A DNA stretch of 64,000 bases from Calothrix sp. PCC 7507 (lineage in GTDB: Bacteria > Cyanobacteriota > Cyanobacteriia > Cyanobacteriales > Nostocaceae), in NCBI RefSeq assembly GCF_000316575.1, contig NC_019682.1, positions 186,001 to 250,000 on the forward strand, written 5' to 3'. The position numbers and the translations under genes are program-made. The notes under the pieces were generated by a model. That model saw only the letters and a program-made list of their open reading frames with translations, was not told the DNA's origin and did not search any database. Below are positions 16,289 to 24,294 of the stretch, piece after piece (positions within the stretch are counted from its first letter, which is position 1; each line of letters opens with the position of its first letter).

Positions 16289-17170
16289 ATGATCGTCTGT
16301 CCTAATTGCAATCATCCTAACCCAGACGGCGCTGTCCAATGCGAAGCGTGCTACACACCTTTACCAGCGACTAGTAATTGCCCTAGCTGTGGGGCTACTG
16401 TGCAAGCAGATGCTGCTTTCTGTGGTCAGTGTGGCTATAACCTACAGACCAACGTACCTGTAGCTGCAACAGTAGTAGCACAAACCGTCGCTCCCAATGT
16501 CCAGTTAGAAGTACCGCCACTAGTTGCTCCTGACCCACTTTTAGAACCAGTACAACCAGATCCTGCTGTTTCACCTTTACCACCTACAGCGATGGCAGTA
16601 CCGGTTCCCTCAGAAGCACCACCAGTCGTGTCTGAGCAAGAAATTCCTACTCCACCTCCCGAAGCAGTACCTGAACCTGAACCAGTAGCCGCAGCACCTG
16701 AACCTGAACCAGTAGCCGCAGCACCTGAACCTGAACCAGTAGCCGCAGCACCTGAACCTGAACCAGTAGCCGCAGCGCCCGAACCTGAAGCATCACCTAC
16801 AGTACCACCTACGATCAGTGCTTCTAGGACACAATTGCAGCAGGTGACAGCACGACTATTCCATGTGCAAAGCGATCAGGAGATTGAATTACCGCAAACT
16901 CTATCTGTAATTCATATTGGCAAGCCTAATGACCGTATTCCCCCAGATGTAGATGTTTCCGGGTTTCCCAGTTCGGAAATTGTCTCACGGATTCATGCAG
17001 ATATTCGCGTTGAGGGAGACGCTCACTACATAGAAGATGTTGGCAGTTCTAATGGTACTTACATTAACAATTTGCCGCTTTTACCAGGGAATCGTCACCG
17101 CCTACGACCAGGCGATCGCATCAGCTTGGGTAAAGGAGACATGGTGACATTCATCTTTCAACTCTCTTAA
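16289..17170 (+). CDS. double zinc-ribbon protein with C-terminal FHA domain
   Basis: I take the ATG at 16289 as start (293 residues) because the two zinc ribbons begin at once: Cys 4, 7, 18, 21 and Cys 31, 34, 45, 48. A long Pro/Glu/Ala/Val linker follows, with four exact copies of a nine-residue unit (PEPEPVAAA; 27-base DNA repeats at 16671-16780). The last 95 or so residues form an FHA domain with IGKPNDRIPPDVDVSG, SRIHADIR and the SSNGTYINN motif that binds phosphothreonine. The role is probably as an adaptor in Ser/Thr kinase signalling. It is not in an operon with a kinase here. Confidence 0.85.
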   Translation: MIVCPNCNHPNPDGAVQCEACYTPLPATSNCPSCGATVQADAAFCGQCGYNLQTNVPVAATVVAQTVAPNVQLEVPPLVAPDPLLEPVQPDPAVSPLPPTAMAVPVPSEAPPVVSEQEIPTPPPEAVPEPEPVAAAPEPEPVAAAPEPEPVAAAPEPEPVAAAPEPEASPTVPPTISASRTQLQQVTARLFHVQSDQEIELPQTLSVIHIGKPNDRIPPDVDVSGFPSSEIVSRIHADIRVEGDAHYIEDVGSSNGTYINNLPLLPGNRHRLRPGDRISLGKGDMVTFIFQLS

Positions 17171-17257
17171 AATTTGGGTATTGGAAATGGGGAATTTGTC
17201 AAGAGTTGGGAGTTAGGAGTCAAGAGTTAGGAGTTATTTATTTTTTCCTCCTCATCT

Positions 17258-17331
17258 CCCGGTTGGTGAGCGCAGTCGAACCACATCTCCCTCACTTCCC
17301 CAATCCCCAGTCCCCAATACCCAATCCCCCA
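17258..17331. repeat. hairpin motif plus heptamer repeats
   Basis: Between the FHA and peptidase genes lies the recurrent GTGAGCGCAGTCGAAC motif (about 17266-17281), followed by a run of CCCCAAT/CCCCAGT heptamers. Direct repeats of the type AAGAGTTRGGAGTTA lie just before (17200-17236). No gene is present. Confidence 0.7.
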
Positions 17332-17353
17332 ACTACCTGAAGGAACATGATCC

Positions 17354-18091
17354 ATGAGGGAACCAGGAAAAAACTTTGACAACTTACTCCCCCAAGAAAC
17401 CCCGCCAGAAGTAGAACGCATGGGGTTGACTTGGTTAATTGCCGCAGCGATCGCTACTATATTGCTGTGGCAAGTTCCAGGAGGCGATTATATTTTATAC
17501 CCCTTCACGATTCTGGCTACGTGGTTTCACGAAATGGGTCATGGCTTGATGGCGCTGTTATTGGGGGGACAGTTCCAGAAATTAGAGATTTTTAGTAGCG
17601 GTTCTGGTGTCGCCACTTATCGCATCGCTTTGTCATTAGGCCCCATTGGCCCTGGTTTAGTTGCAGCCGCCGGGCCAATGGGGCCGCCAATTGCTGGTGC
17701 AGCTTTGATTTTGGCTTCTCAGAGTTTTAAGACAGCTTCCCTGAGTTTGAAGATTTTAGGGGGATTTTTGCTGCTGTCAACATTAGTTTGGGTACGTTCC
17801 CCCTTTGGATTTGTCGCCATTCCTGTGTTGGGTTTAATTATCCTAGGTATTGCCCTAAAAGCGCCGCGCTGGGTACAGGGATTGAGTGTGCAATTCTTAG
17901 GTGTGCAAGCTTGTGTGAGTACTTACCATCAACTAGATTATTTATTTAGCTACAGTGCTGGAAACCTGGGACTTTCAGATACAGCACAAATGCAGAAGTA
18001 TTTGCTGTTACCTTACTGGTTTTGGGGTGGATTAATGGCGATCGCATCTTTGGTGATTTTAGCCCGGAGTCTCCAAGTCACCTATCGTTAA
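17354..18091 (+). CDS. M50-type membrane metallopeptidase
   Basis: The 245-residue integral membrane protein has the zinc motif HEMGH at residues 59-63, embedded after the first helix (TWFHEMGHGLMALLLGG). The Gly/Pro-rich GPIGPGLVAAAGPMGPPIAGA helix and four or five further transmembrane segments resemble the M50B peptidase group. Such enzymes cleave membrane proteins or act in assembly; the substrate is unknown. A small gene starts right after its stop, suggesting a three-gene operon (17354-18539). Confidence 0.82.
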   Translation: MREPGKNFDNLLPQETPPEVERMGLTWLIAAAIATILLWQVPGGDYILYPFTILATWFHEMGHGLMALLLGGQFQKLEIFSSGSGVATYRIALSLGPIGPGLVAAAGPMGPPIAGAALILASQSFKTASLSLKILGGFLLLSTLVWVRSPFGFVAIPVLGLIILGIALKAPRWVQGLSVQFLGVQACVSTYHQLDYLFSYSAGNLGLSDTAQMQKYLLLPYWFWGGLMAIASLVILARSLQVTYR

Positions 18092-18093
18092 GC

Positions 18094-18282
18094 ATGATGG
18101 GTAAAAAACATCATCAGAAAGCGATTGATTCCTTAACTCGCAGGATTACTGAACATCAAGAAAAGATTAGACTGGAATCAGTGAAAGATTTTCCAGATGA
18201 AGGTTTAATTTGGCATTGGGAAAAAGAGATTCGTGCTTTTGAAAAAGCAATCCAACAAGCGCGTAAAAGATTGGGAGAATGA
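18094..18282 (+). CDS. small charged helical protein of unknown function
   Basis: The 62-residue product (from ATG-ATG at 18094, 3 bases after the peptidase stop) is strongly charged and helical: HHQKAIDSLTRRITEHQEKI and WHWEKEIRAFEKAIQQARKR. A longer frame exists upstream but overlaps the peptidase gene. I do not recognise the family. Tight linkage upstream and an ATGA overlap downstream support it as a real gene. Confidence 0.65.
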   Translation: MMGKKHHQKAIDSLTRRITEHQEKIRLESVKDFPDEGLIWHWEKEIRAFEKAIQQARKRLGE

Positions 18283-18539
18283 ATATGCAAATCAGCGATC
18301 GCCCTCTGACAGTCACGAATTCAACTCTCAGTAATCTAATTGCTGAATTAGGTGCAGAATGCAGTAGAGTCCAAGCTTTAATTAACCAACTACAGTTACC
18401 TAGTTTAACTCCTAACCAGCGAGCAGAAATTCTTGGAGAACTGCTAGCGGCTACTGTTCATCTCCATAGTCACTGTGATGAGGATTTTCAAACCCTCTTA
18501 ACTGATGAGATGGAAAAATTGCCTGATGATGAGGAATGA
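18279..18539 (+). CDS. small conserved-looking protein of unknown function
   Basis: The 86-residue acidic protein starts in a 4-base ATGA overlap with the preceding gene, which indicates translational coupling. It looks helical, with a Cys/Leu/Gln-rich central part (AECSRVQALINQLQLP) and an acidic tail (TDEMEKLPDDEE). There is no signal peptide or membrane segment. I cannot name a family or function. Confidence 0.65.
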   Translation: MNMQISDRPLTVTNSTLSNLIAELGAECSRVQALINQLQLPSLTPNQRAEILGELLAATVHLHSHCDEDFQTLLTDEMEKLPDDEE

Positions 18540-18668
18540 TTGTGTAGGTTGTACTTAAGATAATATATAAGACTAGTATTTGATTATTGAAGAAATCTAA
18601 GTATAAGCGATCGCACCTCAGTTTACACTCTGAACAGGAGTTAGGGACGTTTCGTGGTGATTTCGGGT

Positions 18669-18731
18669 ATGTAGAGACGCGTTAGCGTTCGCGGAGCGTC
18701 TCGTAGAGAAGTACAATTTCGCGTCTCTACA
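18669..18731. repeat. palindromic GAGACGCG repeat
   Basis: TAGAGACGCG at the left pairs with CGCGTCTCTA at the right around a core that contains GTTCGCGGAGCGTCTCGTAG. It is a stable hairpin element of the kind dispersed in Nostocales intergenic DNA; shorter relatives lie near 5390 and 21830-21880. Confidence 0.75.
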
Positions 18732-18807
18732 ATGATTTTGGGTTCGCTAATTTTCTTATCCGAACCGTGGGGCTACACCTACGCCTTCATAACACCATTA
18801 TTCCACC

Positions 18808-19035
18808 TCAGAACAGGAACGTTCTCATTTGGAACAGGAATGTTCTCACTTGAAACAGGAACGTTCTCATTTGGAACAGGAATGTTCTCACTTGGAACAG
18901 GAACGTTCTCGTTTGGTACAAGAATATTCTCACTTGGAACAAGAACATTCTCACTAAAAACAGGAATGTTCTCGTTTAGAACAGGAACGTTCTCACTTGA
19001 AACAACAATATTCTCACTTGAAACAGGAAACTTGG
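18808..19035. repeat. 21-base tandem repeat array with palindromic GAACGTTC core
   Basis: About eleven 21-base units of the form GGAACAGGAACGTTCTCAYTT follow each other. The core alternates between GGAACGTTCT, GGAATGTTCT and AGAATATTCT, most copies keeping dyad symmetry. The unit equals two helical turns and seven codons, so an artefact frame of TGTFSFG-like heptapeptides stays open across it. The array lies in the 555-base gap between the small genes and the NB-ARC gene. It has no spacers and so is not a CRISPR array. Confidence 0.9.
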
Positions 19036-19094
19036 AGTTCAGAACACGGAACTTGGAGAAAAAAGCTTAATTGATGGGGTTGGGAACTTGAATT

Positions 19095-21209
19095 TTACTG
19101 TTCTGATGTCAAAGAATCGCGCAAATATGCTAAATTTCCACGCACAGTCACAGTATTAGGATGATTTATTCCTAATCGTCGCTCAAAAATATCTAAAGCT
19201 TGGATGTAAAGAGGTTCAGCTTCACTGTATCTGCTTTGGGATTCGTAGAATGCTGCGAGATTGTTGAGGCTAGTGGCGACTGAGGGATGTTCTGACCCTA
19301 GCAGTTGGTGGTCGAGTGCCAAAGCTTGGATGAACAAGGGTTCAGCTTCGCTGTATTTGCCTTGGGAGTAGTAGAGTCCTGCGAGATTGTTAAGGCTAGT
19401 GGCGACTGAGGGATGTTCTTCACCCAGTAGTTGGCGGTAGAGTACCAAAGCTTGGATGAACAAGGGTTCAGCTTCGCTGTATTTGCCTTGGCAGTAGTAG
19501 AGTAAGGCGAGGTTGTTGAGGCCAAGTGCTACTAAGGGATGTTCTTCACCCAGTAGTTGGTGGTAGAGTGCCAAAGCTTGGATGTACAATGGTTCAGCTT
19601 CGCTGTATCTGCCTTGGGATTTGTGGAGTAAGGCGAGATTGTTGAGGCTAGTGGCGACATCGGGATGTTCTGACCCTAGCAGTTGACGTCTGAGTGCCAA
19701 AGCTTGGATGTACAAGGGTTCGGCTTTGCTGTATCTGCCTTGGGATTTGTAGAGTCCTGCGAGGTTGTTAAGGCTAGTGGCGACTGAGGGATGTTCTGAC
19801 CCTAGCAGTTGGCGCCATAGTGTTAAAGCTTGGCTGTACAAGGGTTCGGCTTCGCTGTATTTGCCTTGGGATTCGTAGAGTTTTGCTAGGTTGTTGAGAC
19901 TAGTGGCGACTGAGGGATGTTCTGACCCCAATCGTTTTTTGCTAACTTCTAGACATTGCACAAACCAAGGTTCTGCTTGATCATACAATCCCTGACCATT
20001 GTAAAACCAAGCGTTGCCGACAAATGCCCAAATTAAATCATCATCGCTGAGATACTGAATGAGATTGTTCGCTACTTCTGCTAAATGAGGTATGCAAAGA
20101 GTGACATTCTTAATTTGCTCAAGTATCGGGTCTTGAGGAATATCTTTAGCAAGCGCTACCATTACCCTGCAAAGCGATCGCCTAAATTCCTCTGCCTGTT
20201 CTAAACCTGTAAGCTTATATTGAAAAAACTCCCGCAACAGTGGATGTAGTTGGTAAACTCCCTCATCTTTACGCTGGAGTAAATGCAAATTCAATAACTT
20301 ATCATCTCGAATATCTTCTAAATCTTCCTCATCTTCTTCTGGTAAACACTGTTCTACCAAATTCCAAGGAATAGGTGCGGCGGCGAATAAGCTTAGTAAA
20401 CAGCCTAATTGCTGATCTTCCGCCTCTAATTCCAGCCAACTCAACTCAAAGGCGGCTAACACCCCCCTTTGTGCTGTCATGTTACCTTCTGACTTGGATT
20501 TAGACAAGGAACGCTCATCTAATCGCTTGTTTTTCAATCGCCGCAACATTTCTGTGAGAGATAAATCCCGTTTCCGTGCTAGATACCGCCCCACTAATTC
20601 CAAACCTAAGGGCAAATATCCCAGCCACTCACACAATTGATTAGCTACAGCTAATTCTCTTTCAACTCGTGACGGTGTTTCTGGGAGTAACGACTTTAAT
20701 AAATCTAACGCCGCCTCTGGTTGCAGTACTTCCAAAGATAATTGTTTTACCCCGCCAAAGTACTGACGTGTTGTCATCAGCACTTTAAACCGGGAAGATG
20801 AGGGTGGTAGGTAAGGCTGGATTTCCTCGTAGTCGCTGACATCATCCAACACCAGCAACACCTCACCCTCACGCCAACGCCGCCAGCAGTATTGCACTTG
20901 GGCGATGATATCAAAGTCTTCTGGGGGTTTTAAGTCTAAATGGGTGCGGGCAAATTGGACAATTTGAATGCCTATACCTCCAGATTTTGGCAATAACCAA
21001 CAAATTCCCCCGGTGTAAGTTTCACGCTGTTGGATTGCATATTGCAACGCCAGTTCTGTTTTCCCAACTCCCCCCATCCCCGCAATAGCAGCAATGGCTA
21101 TACTTCGACTACGCTCAGTAATCGCTTGTTTATTTTCCTGCAAAAGTTGGTCGAGGTTTTGCAGTTCGACTTCACGCCCAACAAATTCCACCACCCCAGT
21201 CAGGGGCAA
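19095..21209 (-). CDS. NB-ARC ATPase with TPR repeats (C-terminal part of a split gene)
   Basis: This 704-residue frame holds an NB-ARC domain: P-loop GMGGVGKTELALQ near residue 45, Walker B VLLVLDDVSDYEE, then MTTRQY and LGYLPLGLELVG. A winged-helix region follows, then six complete 42-residue kinesin-light-chain-type TPRs plus a partial seventh (HPSVATSLNNLAGLY...EAEPLY). Such STAND ATPases act as signal sensors or defence switches. The first start is a TTG at 21209, but the frame remains open upstream to a TGA at 21270-21272, and the intervening codons read like the normal linker (NPPTGIPHNLPLTG). It was therefore probably one gene with 21270-21728. Confidence 0.85.
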   Translation of the reverse strand: MPLTGVVEFVGREVELQNLDQLLQENKQAITERSRSIAIAAIAGMGGVGKTELALQYAIQQRETYTGGICWLLPKSGGIGIQIVQFARTHLDLKPPEDFDIIAQVQYCWRRWREGEVLLVLDDVSDYEEIQPYLPPSSSRFKVLMTTRQYFGGVKQLSLEVLQPEAALDLLKSLLPETPSRVERELAVANQLCEWLGYLPLGLELVGRYLARKRDLSLTEMLRRLKNKRLDERSLSKSKSEGNMTAQRGVLAAFELSWLELEAEDQQLGCLLSLFAAAPIPWNLVEQCLPEEDEEDLEDIRDDKLLNLHLLQRKDEGVYQLHPLLREFFQYKLTGLEQAEEFRRSLCRVMVALAKDIPQDPILEQIKNVTLCIPHLAEVANNLIQYLSDDDLIWAFVGNAWFYNGQGLYDQAEPWFVQCLEVSKKRLGSEHPSVATSLNNLAKLYESQGKYSEAEPLYSQALTLWRQLLGSEHPSVATSLNNLAGLYKSQGRYSKAEPLYIQALALRRQLLGSEHPDVATSLNNLALLHKSQGRYSEAEPLYIQALALYHQLLGEEHPLVALGLNNLALLYYCQGKYSEAEPLFIQALVLYRQLLGEEHPSVATSLNNLAGLYYSQGKYSEAEPLFIQALALDHQLLGSEHPSVATSLNNLAAFYESQSRYSEAEPLYIQALDIFERRLGINHPNTVTVRGNLAYLRDSLTSEQ

Positions 21210-21269
21210 ATTGTGTGGTATTCCAGTAGGGGGATTTGACTTTACCTGTTCCCGTTCAGGCGACTGTAG

Positions 21270-21728
21270 TCAGTTGTAGGTGTTGTGCTGTTGTTGAATG
21301 GTGATTTGTTGGGCAACCATTGCGCCTTTTTCAGCTTCTATAGTTTCTGCTAATTTGGCAAAGTTGTTAACAATTGAAGGTTGCGCTTGGATTTCTGTGG
21401 CTAATTTTTGAATTTCCGCAGCAGTTTGGGACTGTTCTTGATTAACTGTTGCTTCCACTCCTCGCACTGCTTCAGCAATTTCGGTATCTGTATCTGCGGC
21501 TTGTTTCAACTCCAGCACTGCTTGTCCATAATCTAGCGGTGGTTGGGGATTGTCTTGTGTTGCACTTCCCAACAAAGGCAGTTTATTTTTCTGACGCAGC
21601 TTATCGATTAACTTCTTACTTTCCGCTAAGGCTGCTTCTCCCAGTTTTTCGCCTGTGGTTTCCAATGCCTTAGTTAAAACTATAGTAGCGATCGCTGTCG
21701 CCACCGCAGTCAATGTTACTGGTTCCAT
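21270..21728 (-). CDS. N-terminal helical segment of the split NB-ARC/TPR protein
   Basis: The 152-residue product (MEPVTLTAVATAIATIVLTKALE onward) has an N-terminal hydrophobic helix and a long helical region ending in QQITIQQQHNTYN. This is the usual N-terminal part of cyanobacterial NB-ARC/TPR proteins. It stops at a TGA (21270-21272). Reading through that single codon continues in the same frame into the NB-ARC gene, with no other stop. Either the gene carries a nonsense mutation or sequencing error, or the two halves are made separately. A start codon 60 bases downstream (TTG) lacks a clear ribosome site. Confidence 0.75.
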   Translation of the reverse strand: MEPVTLTAVATAIATIVLTKALETTGEKLGEAALAESKKLIDKLRQKNKLPLLGSATQDNPQPPLDYGQAVLELKQAADTDTEIAEAVRGVEATVNQEQSQTAAEIQKLATEIQAQPSIVNNFAKLAETIEAEKGAMVAQQITIQQQHNTYN

Positions 21729-21924
21729 AAATTAGCAATAATATTAAGCGATTATACTGATATTGCCCAGTTTAACAATTCCCCAGCCTACTAATCTGTC
21801 AATAAATAATTGATGGATAAATTCCCCGTAGAGACGGCGATTTATCGCGTCTCTCTCTTGATTTATCGCGTCTCTCTCTGAATGATCAACAATAAAAGAA
21901 TACAGTTAAATCCAGAGTGCGCTT

Positions 21925-22542
21925 ATGACGGCTGATGTCACATCTACTGCTACCCCTAATCTTGCAGTCATATCTCAAGCTGTGGCGGCGTATCGAGGCG
22001 AGGGGGGTAAACTTCCCAAAGCTGCTTTATTGGTGGATGCGTTACTCCAAGCAGAAAAAGTAGCCAAGCAGCAACGGCTAGCTTATAACTTTGAGTCTCT
22101 TCTCGGTAAATGGCGGCTGTGTTTTGCTACGGGTACTCGCAAAGTCAGACAGCGTGGGGGAATTGTCTTAGGTAAGGGGATTTATCTGCCCAAATTTGCA
22201 GCAGCCTATATTTCCTTTAGTGCTGATTTAGCCGATAATTCTGGCAGAGGCGAAATTGGCAATCAGGTACAAGTAGGCTTAGTGTCGTTGCAGCTGACAG
22301 GCCCAGCCAAATATTTAGGTAAGAAAAACTTATTGGCGTTTGACTTCACCCAAATGCAAATCAGTCTGTTTGATCGTACTGTTTACAAAGGTCAAATTCG
22401 CTCTAGTAAAGCTCAAGGTGAAGATTTCCACAACCAAGCCATAGCTAAACAGGCATTCTTTGCCTTCTTTATGATGACAGAAAATGCGATCGCAGCTCGT
22501 GGACGCGGTGGAGGCTTGGCGCTGTGGATTCGAGAAACTTAA
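21925..22542 (+). CDS. fibrillin/PAP-like conserved cyanobacterial protein
   Basis: The 205-residue soluble protein has a central FESLLGKWRLCFATGTRKV segment followed by beta-strand-rich sequence (YISFSADLADNSGRGEIGNQVQVG, LVSLQLTGPAKYL, MQISLFDRTVYKG). It resembles the plastid lipid-associated/fibrillin lipocalin-like fold. Members associate with thylakoid lipids or plastoglobule-like bodies. The assignment is by pattern, not certain. It starts with its own promoter region after the NB-ARC gene, which is divergently transcribed. Confidence 0.55.
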   Translation: MTADVTSTATPNLAVISQAVAAYRGEGGKLPKAALLVDALLQAEKVAKQQRLAYNFESLLGKWRLCFATGTRKVRQRGGIVLGKGIYLPKFAAAYISFSADLADNSGRGEIGNQVQVGLVSLQLTGPAKYLGKKNLLAFDFTQMQISLFDRTVYKGQIRSSKAQGEDFHNQAIAKQAFFAFFMMTENAIAARGRGGGLALWIRET

Positions 22543-22593
22543 ATAAAACTTACGCAAATGTCATATTTTTCACGCGATAGGTTGTCAAAAATC

Positions 22594-22636
22594 AAGTGTT
22601 TACACTGAGCGTAGTCGAAGTGTAAACACTTGACTC
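22594..22636. repeat. GAGCGTAGTCGAAG hairpin repeat
   Basis: CAAGTGTTTACACT pairs with AGTGTAAACACTTG around GAGCGTAGTCGA, giving a perfect 14-base stem. It lies just after the fibrillin-like gene and before the 3' end of the convergent monooxygenase gene, so it may serve as a bidirectional terminator. The loop is the same as in the other GTCGAAG repeats. Confidence 0.7.
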
Positions 22637-22673
22637 CTATAACAAATGCCGAAAAAATTAATATCAGACGGAA

Positions 22674-24041
22674 TTATTTAGCAGAACTGGCGATCGCTAA
22701 TTCCGGAGCTTTGCTAAACTGGTTTCTAGGACGGGGTAAACCCAGATTTTCGCGCAAGGTACTGGCTTCGTATTCGGTGCGGAACAATCCCCGGCGTTGC
22801 AGTTCTGGAATCACTAACTCCACAAACTCATCTAATCCCCCTGGCAACCAAGGTGGCATAATATTAAAACCATCAGCACCGCCATTGACAAACCAATCTT
22901 CCAGTAAATCAGCAATTTGTGTAGGTGTACCGACAATTTGACGATGACCCCGCGCCCCTGCAATCCACAAATATAATTGTCTAATGGTTAAATTCTCTCT
23001 GTGAGCCAGATCAGTTAGTAATTTTTGACGACTTTTACCACCGTTAGTCTCTGGTAGTTCTGGTAAAGGGCCGTCCAAAGGGTAGGCGGAGAGATCGAAT
23101 CCCCCAATCATTCCCCCCAATAAATTTAAGCCAACTACTGGATCGATTAACTCTTGAATCTGGTCAAATTTGTCCTGGGCTTCCTGCTCAGTTCTGCCGA
23201 TCACAGGGAATATCCCTGGCATAATTTTAAGATGATCAGGCGATCGGCCATATTGAGCCAGTCTCCCTTTCACATCTGCATAAAACCCTTGGGCTTCTGC
23301 CAAAGTCTGCTGGGCGGTGAAAATCACCTCGGCTGTTTGGGCGGCGAGATTCTTACCATCTTCAGATGATCCAGCCTGAATAATCACCGGATAGCCTTGG
23401 ATAGGACGAGCCACATTCAAAGGGCCTCGCACTGAAAAATGTTCACCTTTGTGGTTAGGAACGTGCAGCTTGTCAGGATCAAAGTAAACGCCTGACTCTT
23501 TATCCCGTAAAAAAGCATCATCTTCCCAGCTATCCCAGAGTTTGGTAACCACATCCACAAACTCTTTAGCCCGTTCATAGCGCAATGTATGTTCCATGTG
23601 GTTTTCCCGGTTGAAGTTCAGGGCTTCGGCTTCTGTAGCAGAAGTCACGAGATTCCAACCAGCGCGACCATTACTGAGATAATCTAAAGACGCAAACTTG
23701 CGGGCGAGGTGAAAAGGTTCGTTATAAGTCGTTGATACCGTCGCCGTCAACCCAATATTTTCCGTCACTACAGACAGCGCCGACAGCAAAGTCAGAGGTT
23801 CAAAATGTACCAGCTTACCGTTGCGGCTCAAAACCTCAGATGTTTGATCTCTGTCGCGAATAGCCACTCCATCAGCCAGGAAAATCATATCAAATTTCCC
23901 TCGTTCTGCTGTTTGCGCCAACCGCTTGTAATGCTTAAAGCTCAATCCAGCCCCAGCCTCAGCATCAGGGTGTCGCCACGATGCCAAATGATGCCCAGAA
24001 CTCGGTAAAAATGCACCCAGTCTTAATTGCTTTTTTTTCAT
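22674..24041 (-). CDS. NtaA/SnaA/DmoA-family FMN-dependent monooxygenase
   Basis: The 455-residue protein is a bacterial-luciferase-fold flavin monooxygenase of the nitrilotriacetate/dimethylsulfone group. It shows LGAFLPSSGHHLASWRHPDA, FDMIFLADG, FEPLTLLSALSVVTENIGLTATVSTTY, NLVTSATEAEALNF and GYPVIIQAGSSEDGKNLAA, all typical of this family. It would need a separate FMN reductase and acts on an organosulfur or N-acetate compound that cannot be named from sequence. I use the ATG at 24041 after a GGAGAAAG site instead of an upstream TTG. It is the last gene of a minus-strand block. Confidence 0.88.
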   Translation of the reverse strand: MKKKQLRLGAFLPSSGHHLASWRHPDAEAGAGLSFKHYKRLAQTAERGKFDMIFLADGVAIRDRDQTSEVLSRNGKLVHFEPLTLLSALSVVTENIGLTATVSTTYNEPFHLARKFASLDYLSNGRAGWNLVTSATEAEALNFNRENHMEHTLRYERAKEFVDVVTKLWDSWEDDAFLRDKESGVYFDPDKLHVPNHKGEHFSVRGPLNVARPIQGYPVIIQAGSSEDGKNLAAQTAEVIFTAQQTLAEAQGFYADVKGRLAQYGRSPDHLKIMPGIFPVIGRTEQEAQDKFDQIQELIDPVVGLNLLGGMIGGFDLSAYPLDGPLPELPETNGGKSRQKLLTDLAHRENLTIRQLYLWIAGARGHRQIVGTPTQIADLLEDWFVNGGADGFNIMPPWLPGGLDEFVELVIPELQRRGLFRTEYEASTLRENLGLPRPRNQFSKAPELAIASSAK

Positions 24042-24186
24042 ACTCAATTTCTTTCTCCAGTTTCAACGAAGAGGTGTGAGGAGATGTGGTTCGACTGCGC
24101 TCACCAACCGGGTGATGAGGGTGATGAGAAAGTAAATTTCCCCATTCCTGAGATATTGCACCAGTTTCAACAATGCATTTTTTTGT

Positions 24187-24253
24187 AGGGTGGGCACTGC
24201 CCACCTTGATCTGAAACACTGATGTTTTCGTTGGTGGGCATTGCCCACCCTAC
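24187..24253. repeat. GTAGGGTGGGCA...TGCCCACCCTAC hairpin element
   Basis: A 67-base element whose ends are inverted copies of GTAGGGTGGGCA, with internal GTGGGCA/TGCCCAC stems. Two relatives lie at about 61972-62021 and 62959-63023, near the photosystem genes. It is probably a non-autonomous mobile repeat. Confidence 0.85.
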
Positions 24254-24294
24254 GGTTATTGACAATGCTGCAAGATATCAGATTCCCCAATGCC

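Noticed and set aside
18808-19035. CRISPR array
   Set aside because: Units follow directly with no unique spacers and vary at regular places; no cas genes are near. The same holds for 51980-52118.
18732-19070. 112-codon frame with TGTFSFG heptapeptides
   Set aside because: It follows the 21-base repeat exactly, starts in a hairpin repeat and lacks a ribosome site; the palindromic DNA explains the pattern better.
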